Positions 1 through 12,708 of a DNA stretch of 64,000 nucleotides are shown piece after piece; the stretch's first letter is position 1, and each line of letters opens with the position of its first letter. Below the pieces are notes generated by a model that saw only the letters and a list, made by a program, of their open reading frames with translations, did not search any database and was not told the origin of the DNA. The translations under genes were made by a program, and so were the position numbers. The DNA is from Odobenus rosmarus divergens (Eukaryota > Chordata > Mammalia > Carnivora > Odobenidae). The stretch lies in the NCBI RefSeq assembly GCF_000321225.1, contig NW_004451897.1:228113-292112 (forward strand), given 5' to 3'.

Positions 1-116
1 GGACAGCCACATGCAGAAGAATGAAACTGGACCATTTCCCTACACCACACACAAAAATAGACTCCAAATGGTTGAAAGACCTAAACGTGAGACAGCAGTC
101 CATCAAAATCCTAAAG

Positions 117-301
117 AGGGGTGCCTGGGTGGCTCAGATGGTTAAGCATCTGCCTTCAGCTCAGGTCATGATCCCGGGGTCCTGGGATCGAGTCCCGCAT
201 CGGGCTCCCCTGCTCAGCGGGGAGTCTGCTTCTCCCTCTGCCTCCCTCTCTCTCTCTCTCTGTCTCTCATTAATAAATAAATTAAAAAAATCTTTAAAAA
301 A
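117..301 (+). mobile_element. Carnivore tRNA-derived SINE
   Basis: Full-length head and CT-rich tail, flanked by target-site duplications AAAATCCTAAAG at 105-116 and 302-313. Inserted into the L1 ORF2 sequence. Confidence 0.92.
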
Positions 302-400
302 AAAATCCTAAAGGAGAACACAGGTAGCAAACTCTTCGACCTCAGCCGCAGTATCTTCTTCCTAGAAACATCGCCAAAGGCAAGGGAAGCAAGGGCAAAA

Positions 401-1198
401 ATGAACTATTGGGATTTCATCAAGATAAAAAGCTTTTGCATAGCAAAAGAAACAGTCCACAAGACCAAAAGACAACCGACAGAACAGGAGAAAATATTTG
501 CAAATGACTTATCAGAAAGAGGGCTAGTATCCAAAATCTATAAAGAACTTATCAAACTCAACACCCAAAGAACAAATAATCCAATCAAGAAATGGGCAGA
601 AGACATGAACAGACATTTTTCCAAAGAAGACATCCAAATGGCCAACAGACACATGAAAAAGTGCTCAACATCGCTCGGCATCAAGGAAATCCAAATCAAA
701 ACCTCAATGAGATACCACCTCACACCAGTCAGAATGGCTAAAATGAACAAGTCAGGAAACGACAGATGTTGGAGGGGATGCGGAGAAAGGGGAACCCTCC
801 TACAGTGTTGGTGGGAATGCAAGCTGGTGCAACCCCTCTGGAAAACAGTATGGAGGTTCCTCAAACAGTTGAAAATAGAGCTACCATACGATCCAGCAAT
901 TGCACTACTGGGTATTTACCACAAAGATACAAATGTAGGGATCCGAAGCGGTACGTGCACCCCAATGTTTATAGCAACAATGTCCACAATAGCCAAACTG
1001 TGGAAAGAGCCAAGATGTCCATCGACAGATGAATGGATAAAGAAGATGTGGTATATATACACAATGGAATATTATGCAGCCATCAAAAGGAATGAGATCT
1101 TGCCATTTGCAACGACGTGGATGGAACTGGAGGGTGTTATGCTGAGTGAAATAAGTCAGTCAGAGAAAGACATGTATCATATGACCTCACTGATATGA
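401..1198 (+). pseudogene. L1 ORF2 C-terminal fragment
   Basis: Open for 265 codons, ending in TGA just after MTSLI. Contains the L1 ORF2 C-terminal motifs [20 protein letters not shown] and [20 protein letters not shown] (cysteine-rich zone) and the end motif [20 protein letters not shown]. The lack of stops suggests a fairly young copy. Upstream of about 400 the frame is broken and a SINE is inserted, so it is not a functional reverse transcriptase. Confidence 0.85.
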
Positions 1199-1689
1199 GG
1201 AATTCTTAATCTCAGGAAACAAACTGAGGGTTGCTGGAGTGGTGGGGGGTAGGAGGGATGGGGTGGCTGGGTGATAGACATTGGGTAGGGTATGTGCTAT
1301 GGTGAGCACTGTGAAGTGTGCAAGACTGTTGAATCACAGATCTGTACTTCTGAAACAAATAATGCAACATATGTTAGGAAAAAAGAAAAAGAGGAAGATA
1401 GCAGGAGGGGAAGAATGAAGGGGAGTAAGTCGGAGTGGGAGAGGAACCATGAGAGACGATGGACTCTGAAAAACAAACTGAGGGTTCTAGAGGGGAGGGG
1501 GGTTGGGGGATGGGTTAGCCCGGTGATGGGTATTAAAGAGGGCACATTCTGTGTGGAGCACTGGGTGTTATGCACAAACAATGAATCATGGAACACTACT
1601 CAAAAACTAATGATGTAATGTATGGTGATTAACATAACAATAAAAAAATTTTTAAAAATTAAAAAAAAAAAAGATATTTGACCCAAGGA

Positions 1690-2325
1690 GACATATGGTG
1701 CAAGTACTGTTCTAAGATTGCCAAGTGTTCATCAATTTCTAGGACCACACAATGTCAGGGGAGAAGCACAAGGCCATGTTTTCTTGCCTCCCAAGGTTCC
1801 AAGCTAATTTCCTGATATTCCAGAAAAAAAAATTAAAAGTGAAATGAAAAAAAAAATTAACCACGAAGGACATCTGGTGGTGAAATCTGTCACCATTATG
1901 TTAAATTACTTCTCCGTACTGCACTTGTCACTTGAGGCCACAACTCAGGCTCAGAAACCACACAAACACAGTTTCTAAGCCTTGTAAAAAGGCACAAACC
2001 TGGAAGCCCATGTATCCATTCAAGAATGCACTCTGCCTCCTGGCTGGCTCCTAAATACCTAAGACTCAGTCAGACTCAGCTCCCTGCTGGGGAATAATCT
2101 GAATATTTCGATGCCAAGAGGACTGCAAGATGTTTTACAATGAAAAGATGGAAGGGCAAAAGCAAACGCCAGAAAGTTAGAAAAACAGAATGATTACAAA
2201 CAGCGATGGCGGGTAATCTAACTTAACAACAACTAGCAAAGAAATGGTGGATGATTTTAATATTAACATATCTGCAAAAAGCCATGACCAATCACCTTCT
2301 GAATTTTATATCCCATCAAAAGAAG
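1690..2325. other. Intergenic, nothing recognised
   Basis: Between the L1 poly(A) tail and the first SINE. No repeat family, splice-site set or coding signal could be supported. Confidence 0.5.
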
Positions 2326-2330
2326 GTCCA

Positions 2331-2529
2331 GGGGCACCTGGGTGGCACAGTGGGCTGAGCATCTGACCCTTGGTTTCAACTCAGGTCTGATCTCAGGGTC
2401 ATGAGATCGAGCCTGTGTCAGGCTCCATGCTCAGCACACAGTTTGCTTGAGTTTCTCTCTCCCTCTTCCTCTGCCCCTCCCTCCTGTGCTCTCTCTCACT
2501 GAAATAAAGAAATCTTTAAAAATAAAAAA
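2331..2529 (+). mobile_element. Carnivore SINE (diverged)
   Basis: GGGGCACCTGGGTGGCACAG head with several substitutions, then a CT-rich middle and AAATCTTTAAAA tail; an older copy. Confidence 0.85.
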
Positions 2530-2570
2530 CTCCACAAGTCAAAAGTTAACCTTTCCAGAATCCATTTTTT

Positions 2571-2757
2571 TAAAGATTTTATTTATTTATTTGAGAGAGA
2601 GAGAGAGTGAGAGAGAGAGCACATGAGGAGGGAGGGTTAAAGGGAGAAGCAGATGCCCTGCCGAGCAGGGAGCCCGATGTGGGACTTGATCATGGGACTC
2701 CAGGATCATGACCTGAGCCGAAAACAGTTGCTTAACCAACTGAGCCACCCAGGTGCC
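2571..2757 (-). mobile_element. Carnivore SINE, reverse
   Basis: AAGATTTTATTTATTTATTT start and TGAGCCACCCAGGTGCCCC end. Near-perfect target duplication CAGAATCCATTTTTTT on the left and CAGAACCCATTTTTTT on the right. Confidence 0.9.
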
Positions 2758-2764
2758 CCAGAAC

Positions 2765-4750
2765 CCATTTTTTTAATCAAAAGAAAAAAAGTTATCTATA
2801 ACTTTACAGGATAAATTGTTGGAACTACTGATAGGTTGAAAGTGTGTTTTGAAAATATGGCATCACTTACCTCATTATGAATAAGATGTTAAATATCCTG
2901 CATTTGCTGAAAATATTCTAAAATCTCTCCTTTTCCTGTCAACATACCACTGTGTGATTGACTTCTCTACTCTTGAGTATTATTAAAACAAAACATAGAA
3001 ACAATTTAAAAATACATTATCCTCTGCAAGTAGCACTGCCCTCAACCCAATTTAGATTAACCAAATAATAAGCAGGAAACAAACTAATTTAAATGTGGAA
3101 CTTTAAACTTTTCACTAAAAGTTTACACAATGTTCATTCCAAGCGTTAGTAATGCTTGGAAAATCATGAGTACCCATGATTTCCCTTCTAACTTTTCATT
3201 TAGCTACAATTTTGAAAAGACAAAAAGTTATGTGCAATATAATATTGATTACTATGAATGAATGCTTTCAATATTGTGACTGTTTCCATTTTCCCTGTTA
3301 TGTATGCTTAGACTATATTTATTACAATTTTCTGCCTACTGAGTCTAACAAAAGAACTGGGTTGAATAGTTTTTATTTTTTCCTAGTAAATCATTTTGTT
3401 TTCATATTTTCCAAAATTATTAGTTCCCAATGGATTGAAAAGAAAATTTTTTTAACAGTCTTTCTTCTCAGCTAGTTTGTAAAACTCTGAGCTGGAGGGC
3501 TGTGTCCTTGGCCAGTGGTCCTGTTACTCCACCCCACCCGTGGAACCAGGGTGGATCTTCACACCCGCACAAAATCAAGCTCGGACCACGCCTCTCTGGA
3601 TCTTGTCTAAAATTTGGACTGTTAATTTATTTCTTAGGAATCCAGCTTCACAATTTCCCCAGACTTGAAATTTTCTAAAATAATGACTTACTTATTAGAA
3701 AAGCTAACTAGAGAAGTGTTTTCATTGTACTTAAATTATAATAACAGATCTCTGGGTATACAATAGAGTTCTAGTAAGTATACACACATAAAAATTTCAC
3801 TGACTAAAAGAACAAATCATTTGCTCCATAATATTTTTGCCATAGAAGTTCACTCAGTTACCTATGTGCAAAGTTTAGAAGATTGGGATGTATGCAATTT
3901 AATAAACTGACCAGCAATTTCTCTCAATACAGGACAATGTGTCTTTATATAGAGACAAACAGGAGAAAACAGTAAACAGCTAACCACTCCACAGTACAAA
4001 GAAGCCCCCTTAGCAGCTAGCCTGCATTGCTCAGATGCTGTATAAGAAAGACACTATACTTATGAATATGCATGGCATTCTCTCACTAGGGCCATACCAC
4101 TCCTCTGAATGTTTCCAGTTTTTGAGAAATCAAGTAGGCACAGATTAATGTACTTCTAAAATGATAATCCAGTGACAACATAAAGTCAGTGAAATAGGCT
4201 ATTGACTAGTAATAGTGATTTGACAAGAAAATTAAATGCAATACTGTCCACTTTTTAGAGAAATGGAGTAGGGGTGTACTTTTAGTTGACCAAGAAATTA
4301 ATATAATTGATATAAATGACATAAGAATACTTGAAATCATGCTGAAAATCTGTAGAAAGACAGCAAGCATATTATCTTGTTGGTAAAAGAGAAGTAATTC
4401 TTCAAGAAAGGTGTGTTAGCCTTTGATTTGAGAATGAATATTAACAAAATATAACTCACCAATTCATGCATCAGCATCTTAATTTTGTTCTATGAAACAA
4501 AGAGATGTAATCAAGAAAACAGCAGACAATAGAAATTTAGATGATGACCTGGCTACCCTGGGTAGTACCTCTAAGTTAGGGAACCTTTTGAAAGAATTCC
4601 ACCCAAATGTGTTGAAAGGAAAATATCTGCATGCTTAAGGGACTGATGCTCAGTTTTCTACAGAAATTACCATAGACAGAGAGCCATCCAATTTTGCTAT
4701 GAAAGTCAGGTATTACAACATATGTAAAAGTGGTATTTGCGGGGCCTTGA
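2765..4750. other. AT-rich intergenic, nothing recognised
   Basis: The open frames are short and AT-driven, with no family motifs. A short GC-richer patch at 3485-3600 has no features I can name. Confidence 0.5.
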
Positions 4751-4754
4751 TTTT

Positions 4755-4890
4755 CAGCATTTACTAGCTGTATGATCCTGGGCAAGTTACTTAACCTCTT
4801 TATGATTCAGTTTTATAAATTTAATCAATGAAAAATGCTTAGAATGAGGCATGTCAAAGTATAAGCTTTTAATAACTGTTAGCTACATTA
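4755..4890 (+). repeat. MIR element
   Basis: Contains the MIR core TACTAGCTGTATGATCCTGG GCAAGTTACTTAACCTCT-like string, followed by the diverged 3' half. Confidence 0.7.
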
Positions 4891-4894
4891 TCAT

Positions 4895-6080
4895 AATAAT
4901 AGCAACTACTATCCAATATCCCTTCTTTAGTTGGGTTTTCATTATCTACTGATATAATTTCCATACTTTCTCTGGAAATCCTTTCAGTTGTAGGTCATAG
5001 AACTGTAATCCCACAGGACACCACCACAGGCAGTTGCTGGATAAGATCACTGAAGTAGAAACCACATGTTCTAGAATATTTATACTTCCTGGTAGCCCTT
5101 ATATCAGAGCTCTGAACTCTGAAGAATGAGTTCCATATTGACTTAAGAAAGAAGCTTTCCCTTCCCTTATAAAAACGAAGTAAACAGTTTATTTCAAAAG
5201 TTAATGTTTAACTAATAACATGTCACCTTTCTTTAATGTTAAACTCAGTTTTACAAATATGTTTCTAAGCTAGTCACACAAAAGAGATAATGAAATGATG
5301 CTGTATCTCTTGCCTTCTTGGAATTTAGAGATTGTTTGAAGAAATAAGAATCAAAATAATACATGGAAGAATCACATCACCAACAGCACCAACCACACAC
5401 TTAGGAGATCAGGAAGGAGACAGAACAATGCCGAAGTCATACGAAGTAAGATTTATTGCATGGATGTGGGTCCGGAAGGCTATAGGAGAAAGGAGGGCAC
5501 TTGAGGTTTCAAAAACACCATTTATTTCACCTTTCTTCTTCTGCTGTCTGGATAACATGAATCATGATCATCATGAGATACTTGCCAGCCAGTTACCATG
5601 ACTCTTTCTAAAACAATGCTGATTTCTTGTTCCTTCATTCACCTTCAGCCTTTGAGCAATGTTATTGTCTGAAACTGTCACTTTCCTAGCTCACAGCATT
5701 AATGTACCTATTTTTCCATTTTAGAAAAATACATGCAAATGTAAAACCACCAGAGAAAGAAAATTTTCAATAGTATATATAGGGAAAAAAAAAACGCGAA
5801 AAGAGAAATCTGTATTCACTCTACTAATTCGTTCAACATATATTCAATGGATCTTATCATGGTTGAGACACTGTATAATACACAGGGCTAGGGATGGGAC
5901 ATTGGCCCCTGCCCAAGCACCTCTGCCCTTAAGGCATTCAGTTGATCTGTGAGACAGGCCTGAAGATAAATAACTGAAATGTAATAAGACACTTCCCCAA
6001 AATGGAATAGCATGCCACTATTAATAATTACAATACTTAGGTGTTTGCTGACATGAAAAACTGTTTATAAAACATGAAGC
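4895..6080. other. Intergenic, mostly unrecognised
   Basis: No gene signal. About 5845-5995 (CATTGGCCCCTGCCC, CCTTAAGGCATTCAG) resembles an ancient mammalian interspersed repeat also seen near 19.1 and 37.5 kb. I cannot name the family with certainty. Confidence 0.4.
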
Positions 6081-6097
6081 TACAAAAGCAGGTTATA

Positions 6098-6148
6098 TTA
6101 ATCACCATACATTACATCATTAACATAACAATAAAAAATTTAAAGAAA
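6098..6148 (+). mobile_element. Tiny twin-primed L1 insertion
   Basis: About 50 bases made of an inverted L1 3' UTR piece (TTAATCACCATACATTACATCAT) joined head-on to the direct L1 3' end (TAACATAACAATAAAAAATTT), flanked by 14-bp duplications AAAAGCAGGTTATA at 6084-6097 and 6149-6162. Confidence 0.85.
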
Positions 6149-6164
6149 AAAAGCAGGTTATAAA

Positions 6165-7005
6165 ACTTATATACAAAATGATCCCAATTTGGTGATTTTA
6201 CAAAATCATAAATGTCTCTCTGTAAAATGTATATTTACAAACAAAAGATTAAAAATTCTAAATGAAAATATTACCATTGATTATGTGTGGGTGGTGGGAG
6301 TATAGATGCTTTTTTCTTCCTCTTCTTTTTTATTATCTACATTTTCCAATTTTGTTCATCTAACTTAAAAGACGTTGAAATGCAGTATGATGTTGCACTG
6401 ATGAGTATCAGAAAGTACAAAGGGGCTGGAGGAAATGAGCACCTAAGTGTTTGGGTGTGTCCGAAAAGGCTTCGCCGGGCAAAGGGGATGAAACTGTGAA
6501 AGCACAGCAATCATAATACAAAGTTTACAACTGGGACTATGCATCCACTTGGGGTGGAAGACCATCAAGGATAGAAAGACTTTGGAATTAAATAAAGATA
6601 GGAGACAGGTTGGATTAATACAAGGAAGTAAGAAGTACCTATTATACCCAGATAAACATTTCCAACTAGCACAGAACTTGGAGAAAGAGAAAGCAGACAG
6701 GTGCCAAAGGAACAGAGTAAGTCTACCGACTTATTTATCTCTTCACCCAAATCAGTGGACATAAACAGCAGGGCTGGTCTGTGTGGGCTCTCTGCAGCAT
6801 CCCCTTCTCTAGGTCGGAGGGATGAAGCCAAATCTTAACTCTTAAATTGGGCCAAATAGATAAATGAGGGAAAAGAAATCATGAGAGGGATGAAATAGGA
6901 AATGAAACAAGGGGAAAATGAAAAACAGGACAGAAATTTAAAAAAAAAAAGAATGTCACTTGCTATAACACAGGTAAAAGATACTTCAGGAAAAAAAATA
7001 AAAAA
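6165..7005. other. Intergenic, nothing recognised
   Basis: Several open frames of 70-90 codons overlap on both strands without recognisable motifs or splice sites. I treat them as chance. Confidence 0.45.
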
Positions 7006-7009
7006 TGCA

Positions 7010-7190
7010 GGGGTACCTGGGTGGCTCAGTCGGTTAAGTGTCTGCCTTCAGCTCAGGTCATGATTCCAGAGTTCTGGGATCGAGCCCCACATCAGGTTCC
7101 CTGCTCAGTGGGGAGCCTGCTTCTCCCTCTCCCTCTGCTGCTCCTCCTTTTTGTGCTCTCTCGCTGACAAATAAATAAAACCTTAAAACA
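7010..7190 (+). mobile_element. Carnivore SINE
   Basis: GGGTACCTGGGTGGCTCAGT head and a CTGACAAATAAATAAAACC tail; moderate divergence. Confidence 0.88.
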
Positions 7191-7194
7191 AAAT

Positions 7195-7800
7195 CAAAAG
7201 TTCATGTTAAGAGAGGTGACACATAGGAGGTTCAAATGTATGCCATTCCATGAATATTAATCAACAAGGGGAAGCAATGACCCAATGCGAGCAATGTGAT
7301 GATAATGTGGCTACCACAGGACTACAAAGCACAGCAAAAACACTGTAGCACTGCTTTTGCAATATATTTTAATTAAGGTGCTTTGTTACGGGGGAAAAAA
7401 CAAAAATAAGTGGGGAATATCACTGATTTTCACTAAGTTGGTATTTTTATTCATGCATGTACTTGGGTGACACAGTAGAAATGATTTGGTATTATGCTCC
7501 CCTGTATGCTACCTCTTCTCAAAGACAGCAGTCATCTTCACCCTATAATCTTAAAAGTGAAATTCATATGGAAGGGAGGAAGAAAAAAACTAGAATAAAT
7601 TATTACAATTTTTATCTATGATAGTCCTGTCCTTTTGATCTCATCAGACCTATTTTTTGATGTTTCTTGGGTTTACAAATAATTACAGTTGCTCTAATTT
7701 TTAGATGAAAAGACAAATGATAGTAAGTATTTTACCAATGGTCAAGAAAAAAATTCCACAATAGGTGCAATCAATGAAAACAGTCTATTCATTGGTTTCC
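7195..7800. other. Intergenic, nothing recognised
   Basis: AT-rich spacer between two SINEs, with no supported feature. Confidence 0.45.
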
Positions 7801-7805
7801 CTTTT

Positions 7806-7980
7806 CTAAGATTTTATTTATTTATTTGACAGAGAGAAACACAGCGAGAGAGGCAACACAAGCAGGGGGAGTGGGAGAGGGAGAAGCAGGCTTCCCGCGG
7901 AGCAGGGAGCCCAGTGCGGGGCTGGGATCATGACCTGAGCTGAAGGCAGACGCCCAATGACTGAGCCACCCAGGTGCCCC
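7806..7980 (-). mobile_element. Carnivore SINE, reverse
   Basis: AAGATTTTATTTATTTATTT to GAGCCACCCAGGTGCCCC, flanked by GTTTCCCTTTT on both sides (7795-7805, 7982-7992). Confidence 0.9.
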
Positions 7981-7984
7981 AGTT

Positions 7985-8300
7985 TCCCTTTTCTTCCATC
8001 ATTTCCAGGATTATCCTCATTTCAACTACATAATTACTTAGTTATTCCTGCAAGCTTTTTTCCCTCCCCTTGTACCAAACTATGTAACCAGTAGAGCTGT
8101 TTACACATTAAGTCATTTTGGTATAAAGTCAAAGGATCAAGACTGGCTCAGCTCTTTAAGTCTTTTTATAAAACCAGAACTTGACCTGTAAAAATGCATC
8201 TGAGACTAGCATAATCATTATAAACTATTAATAATCTGGATTCTATATGGAACTCACAGGATAGGGCTTAGTCCAGAAAGTAAATAGCAGATATTAAATT
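7985..8300. other. Intergenic, nothing recognised
   Basis: No gene or repeat identified between the two SINEs. Confidence 0.4.
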
Positions 8301-8317
8301 TAAAAATGTTGATAAAT

Positions 8318-8504
8318 AGGGTGCCTGGGTGGCTCAGTTGTTAAGCGTCTGCCTTCGGCTCAGGTCAAGATCCCAGGGTCCTGGGATTGAGTCCCACATC
8401 GGGCTCCCTGCTTGGCAGGAAGCCTGCTTCTCCCTCTCCCACTCCCCCTGCTTGTGTTCCTGCTCTTGCTATCTCTCTGTCAAATAAATAAACAAAATCT
8501 TCTA
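8318..8504 (+). mobile_element. Carnivore SINE
   Basis: Flanked by a perfect 16-bp duplication AAAAATGTTGATAAAT (8302-8317 and 8505-8520). The head lacks one base of the CAGTTGGTTAAG motif. Confidence 0.93.
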
Positions 8505-8524
8505 AAAAATGTTGATAAATGAGA

Positions 8525-8805
8525 AGTCTTAGTTTTCGTATTAAATTTCCCGATGAAACAAACAAAACTGACAATAACAGGAAAGGAAGGAGGTAATGAG
8601 ATCATATACATGCAGAAATTATTTAATTGCTTTAATACTTTAAAAAAAATTCAAGAAAAATCTTGTTCTGCTTAATTTCTGTACCCTGAGCTCTCATCTC
8701 CCATCTCCCTGGTGTTGAAATTAACCTTTGGAGTCCAATCTCCATTATAAACTTTTCATATGCCTACATCCACTTCTGAAAGCTAGCCTTTGGGCTCTGA
8801 TAACA
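8525..8805. other. Intergenic, nothing recognised
   Basis: Short spacer with no supported feature. Confidence 0.4.
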
Positions 8806-8807
8806 GA

Positions 8808-8888
8808 AGGATAGCTACCTTTTATCAAGTTCTTGCCATAGGCTGGGCAGATTTAACAGCTTAATAGGAATTAGGATTATCCTATCTT
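8808..8888 (-). repeat. MIR element, first part (split by L1)
   Basis: Reads like a reversed MIR end (ATAGCTACCTTTTATCAAG, then GGATTATCCTATCTT). The rest continues at 14809 beyond the L1 insertion. Confidence 0.55.
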
Positions 8889-9182
8889 CATACCAGCCAC
8901 TGAGTTTTTTTTCTAATTTATTTAAATTCAATTTAGTTAACATATACTTATTATTAGTTTCAGGGGTAGAATTTAGTGATTCTTCAGTTGCATATAACAC
9001 CCAGTGCTCATTACTTCAATTGCCCTCCTTAATGCCCATCACCCAATTACCCCAACCCCCACACACCTTTCCTCCAGCAAACCTTAGTTTGTTTCCTATT
9101 GTTAAGAGTCTCTCATGGTTTGTCTCCCTCTCAGTTTTTATCTTATTTTTATTACCCTTCCCCTAGGATCCTGTTTTGTTCC

Positions 9183-11700
9183 TTAAATTCCACATATGAG
9201 TGAAATCATATTGTATTTGTCTCTCTCTGACTTATTCTGCTTAGCATAATACCTTCTATTTCCATCCACATCATTGCAAAAGGCCAAGATTTCATTCTTG
9301 TTGATGGCTAAGTAATATTCCATTATATACATATACCACTTCTTTATCCATTCACCTCTCAATGGACATCTTGGCTCTTTCCATATTTTAGCTATTGTGG
9401 ACATTGCTGCTATATACATTGGTGTACACATGACCCTTCAAATCACTATGTTGCTGATTTGGATGCCTTTTATTTTTTTGTTGTCTGATTGCTGAGACTA
9501 CAACTTCCAGTACTATGTTGAACAACAGTGGTGAGAGTGGACATCTGTGTCATGTTCCTGACCTTAGGGGAAAAGTTCTCAGTTTTTCCCTGTTGAAAAT
9601 GATATTTGCTATGGGTCTTTTGTATATGGCTTTTATGATACTGAGGTATGTTCCCTATATCCCTACACAGCAGAGAGTTTTTATCCAAAGGAATGCTGTA
9701 TTTTGTCAAAGCTTTTTCTGCACCAATTGAGAGGATCACATGATTCTTGTCCTTTCTTTAATGTGGTGTATCACACTGATTGATTTGCAGATGTTGAGCC
9801 ACCCCTGAAGCCCAGGAATAAATACCACTTGGCCGTGGTGAATAATCCTTTTAACATACAATTGGATGCTATTAGCTAGTATCTTGGTGAGAATTTTTGC
9901 ATCCATGTTCATCAGGGCTATTGGTCTGTAATTCTTTTTAGTGGGGTCTTTGGTTTTGGGATCAAGATAATGCTGGCCTCATAGAACAAGTTTGGAAGTT
10001 TTCCTTCCATTTCTGTTTTTTGGAACAGTTTCAGAAGAATGGGTATTATTTCTTCTTTAAGTGTTTGATAGAATTCCCCTGGGAAGCCCTCCGGCCCTGG
10101 ACTCTTGTTTGGTGGGAGATTTTGGATTACTGCTTCAATTTCTTTGCTGGTTGTGGGTCTGTTCAGCTTTTCTATTTCTTCCTGTTTCAGGTTTGGTAGT
10201 TTATAAGTTTCTAGGAATTCATCCATTTCTTTCAGATTGCCTAATGTGTTGGCAAACAATTGCTCGTAATATTCTCTTAATTGTTCGGGGGCGCCTGGGT
10301 GGCTCAGTGGTTAAGCATCTGTCTTTGGCTCAGGTCATGATCCCAGGGTCCTGGGATCGAGCCCCGTGTCAGGGTCCCTGCTCCGCGGGAAGCCTGTTCT
10401 CCCTCTCCCACTCCCCCTGCTTGTGTTCCCTCTCTCGCTGTGTCTCTCTCTGTCAAATAAATAAATAAAATAAAAAAATAAAATCTTTAAAAAAAATTGT
10501 TCTCTTAATTGTATTTCTTCGGTGTTGGTTTTGATCTCTCCTCTTTCATTCATGATTTTATTTGGGTCATTTCTCTTTTCTTTTTGATAAGTCTGGCTAG
10601 GGATTTATCAATTTTATTAATTCTTTCAAAGAACAAGCTCCTAGTTTCATTGATCTGTTCTGTTTTTCTTTATTTCTGTATCATTGATTTCTCCTCTAAT
10701 CTTTATTTCTCTTCTCCTGTTGGATTTAGGCTTTACTTGCTGTTCTTTTTCCAGCTCCTTTAGGTGTGAGATGAGGTTGTGTATTTGAGACTTTTCCTGC
10801 TTCTCGAGGAAGGCCTGTATTGCTACATACTTCCCTTGTTGGATTGCCTTTGCTGCATCCCAAAGGTTCTGAATCATCGTGTTTTCATTTTCATTTACTT
10901 CCATGTATGTTTTTAATTCTTCTTTAATTTCCTGGTTGACCAATTCATTCTTTAGTAAGATGTACTTTAACTTCCATGCATTTGTGGTCCTTCCAAATAT
11001 TTTCTTGTGATTGACTTCAAGTTTTATAGCATTGTGGTCTGAAACTATGCACGGTATGATCTCAATCTTTTTGTACCAGTTGAGTCCTGTTTGTGACCCA
11101 GTATGTGATCTACTCAGGAGAATGTTCCATGTGCACCCGAGAAGAATGTGTATTCTTGTATTCTGCTGTTTTAGGATGAAATGCTCTGACTATATCTGTT
11201 AAGTTCATCTGATCCAGTGTGTCTTTCAAAGTCCTTGTTTCCTTGTTGATGTGCTTAGATGATCTGTCCATTGCTCTGAGAGGGGTGTTAAAGTTCCCTG
11301 CTGTTATTATATTATTATCAACTGTGTTTCTTTAATTTTGTTATTAGTTGTTTTATATATTTGGCTGCTCCCAAGTTAGAGGTATAAATATTTACAATTG
11401 TTAGATCTTCTTGTTGGACCCTTTTATTATGATATAGTGTCCTTCTTCATCTATTATAGTCTGGTTTAAAATCTAGTTTGCTCGGTACAAGGATGGCTAC
11501 TCCAGCTTTGTTTTGCTGTCCATTAGCATGATAAGTGGTTCTCCACATCCTCACTTTCAATCTGGAGGTGTCTTTGAATCTAAAATGAATCTCTTGTAAG
11601 CAGCATATCGATGCATCTTGTTTTTTTATCCATTCTGATACCCTATGTCTTTTGATTGGAGTCCGTTTACATTCAGGGTAACTAGTGAAAGATATGAATT
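9183..11700 (-). pseudogene. L1 ORF2 remnant (endonuclease/RT), deleted
   Basis: Reverse transcriptase motifs are visible: [15 protein letters not shown] and ILIPKP (9918-10259), and LLFNIVLEV near 9500. Just after, the sequence passes to the ORF2 C-terminus (VHMCTPMYIAAMSTIAKIW, 9431). The catalytic FADD box region is absent. A SINE interrupts at 10287-10496. Many stops; non-functional. Confidence 0.82.
10287..10496 (+). mobile_element. Carnivore SINE in L1 ORF2
   Basis: GGGGCGCCTGGGTGGCTCAG head with a long A-rich tail, and target duplication TTCTCTTAATTGT on both sides. Confidence 0.92.
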
Positions 11701-11804
11701 TAGTGCCATTGTATCACCTGTAAAGTCGCTCTTCCTGTAGATTGTCTCTGTTCCTTTCTGGTCTTTGTTATTTTGCACTCTCTCTCTCTGTTCAAGAATC
11801 CCCT

Positions 11805-12660
11805 TTAATATTTCTTGCAGAGCTGTTTAGTTTTTGTTTGTCCTGAAAACTCTATCTCTCCTTCTATTCTGAATGATGGCCTTGCTGGATTAAGTATTCT
11901 TGGCTGCATATTTTTCCCATTTAGCACATTGACTATATCATGCCAGGCCTTTCTGGACTGCCAGGTCTCTGTGGACAGGTCTGCTGCCAGTCTTATATGT
12001 CTACCCTTGTAGGTTAAGGACCTCTTGTCCAAGGGGCTCTCAGGATTTTCTCTTTATCTTTGAAATTTGCAAGCTTCACTATAATAATTCGAGATTTTTT
12101 TTGTTGATTTTGAGGGTTGGAGGAGGTTCTCTGTGCCTCCTGGACTTAAATGCCTGCTTCCTTCCGCAGCTTAGGGAAGTTCTCAGCTATAATTTGTTCA
12201 AACAAACTTCTGCCCCTCTCTCCTGCTCCTTATCTTCTGGGACCCCTATTATATGGATATTATTTTGCTTAATGGAATGGCTGAGTTCTCTAAGTCTCCT
12301 TTTGTGATCTAACAGTTTTCTTCCCCTCTTCTTTTCACCTTCCTTATTTTCCATCATTTTATCTTCTATGTCACTGATTCTCCCTTCTGTTTCATTCATC
12401 CTCGTTTTTATGGCTTCCACTTAGGACTGCATCTTGGTAACAGCATTTTTAATTTTGGCCTGACTAGATTTTAGTTCTTTTATCTCTACAGTAAGGGATT
12501 CTCTATTGTCTTCTATGCCTTTTTCAAGCCCAGCTAGTATCTTAATAATCATTTTAAATTCTAGTTCAGACATCTTACTTTTATCTGTATTGATTAAATC
12601 CCTGGAAGTGAGTACTACCTTCTGTTCTTTCTCTTGGGGTGAATTTCTCTGTCTTGTCAT
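11805..12660 (-). pseudogene. L1 ORF1 remnant
   Basis: Starts MTRQRNSPQEKEQK at 12660. Coiled-coil-like residues follow (12660-12187), then RNA-binding-domain motifs such as HIIGVPEDKEQERGAE and a C-terminal FRIEGEIEF. The frame is interrupted by stops and shifts, so it is not intact. It encodes what would be the L1 RNA-binding chaperone. Confidence 0.8.
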
Positions 12661-12708
12661 TCCGTCTAGAAAAGAAAGGAAAGAAGAAAAAGAAAAAAAA
12701 AAACAATA

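Larger units (their letters stand above)
1..1672 (+). mobile_element. Carnivore L1, 3' end with 3' UTR and poly(A)
   Basis: The end of ORF2, then the carnivore L1 3' UTR (GGAGCACTGGGTGTTATGC, GGTGATTAACATAACAATAAA) and an A-rich tail near 1640-1672. The 5' part lies outside the window. A SINE is inserted at 117-301. The 3' UTR keeps two blocks seen again in the copies at 18.8 kb and 30.6 kb. Confidence 0.9.
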
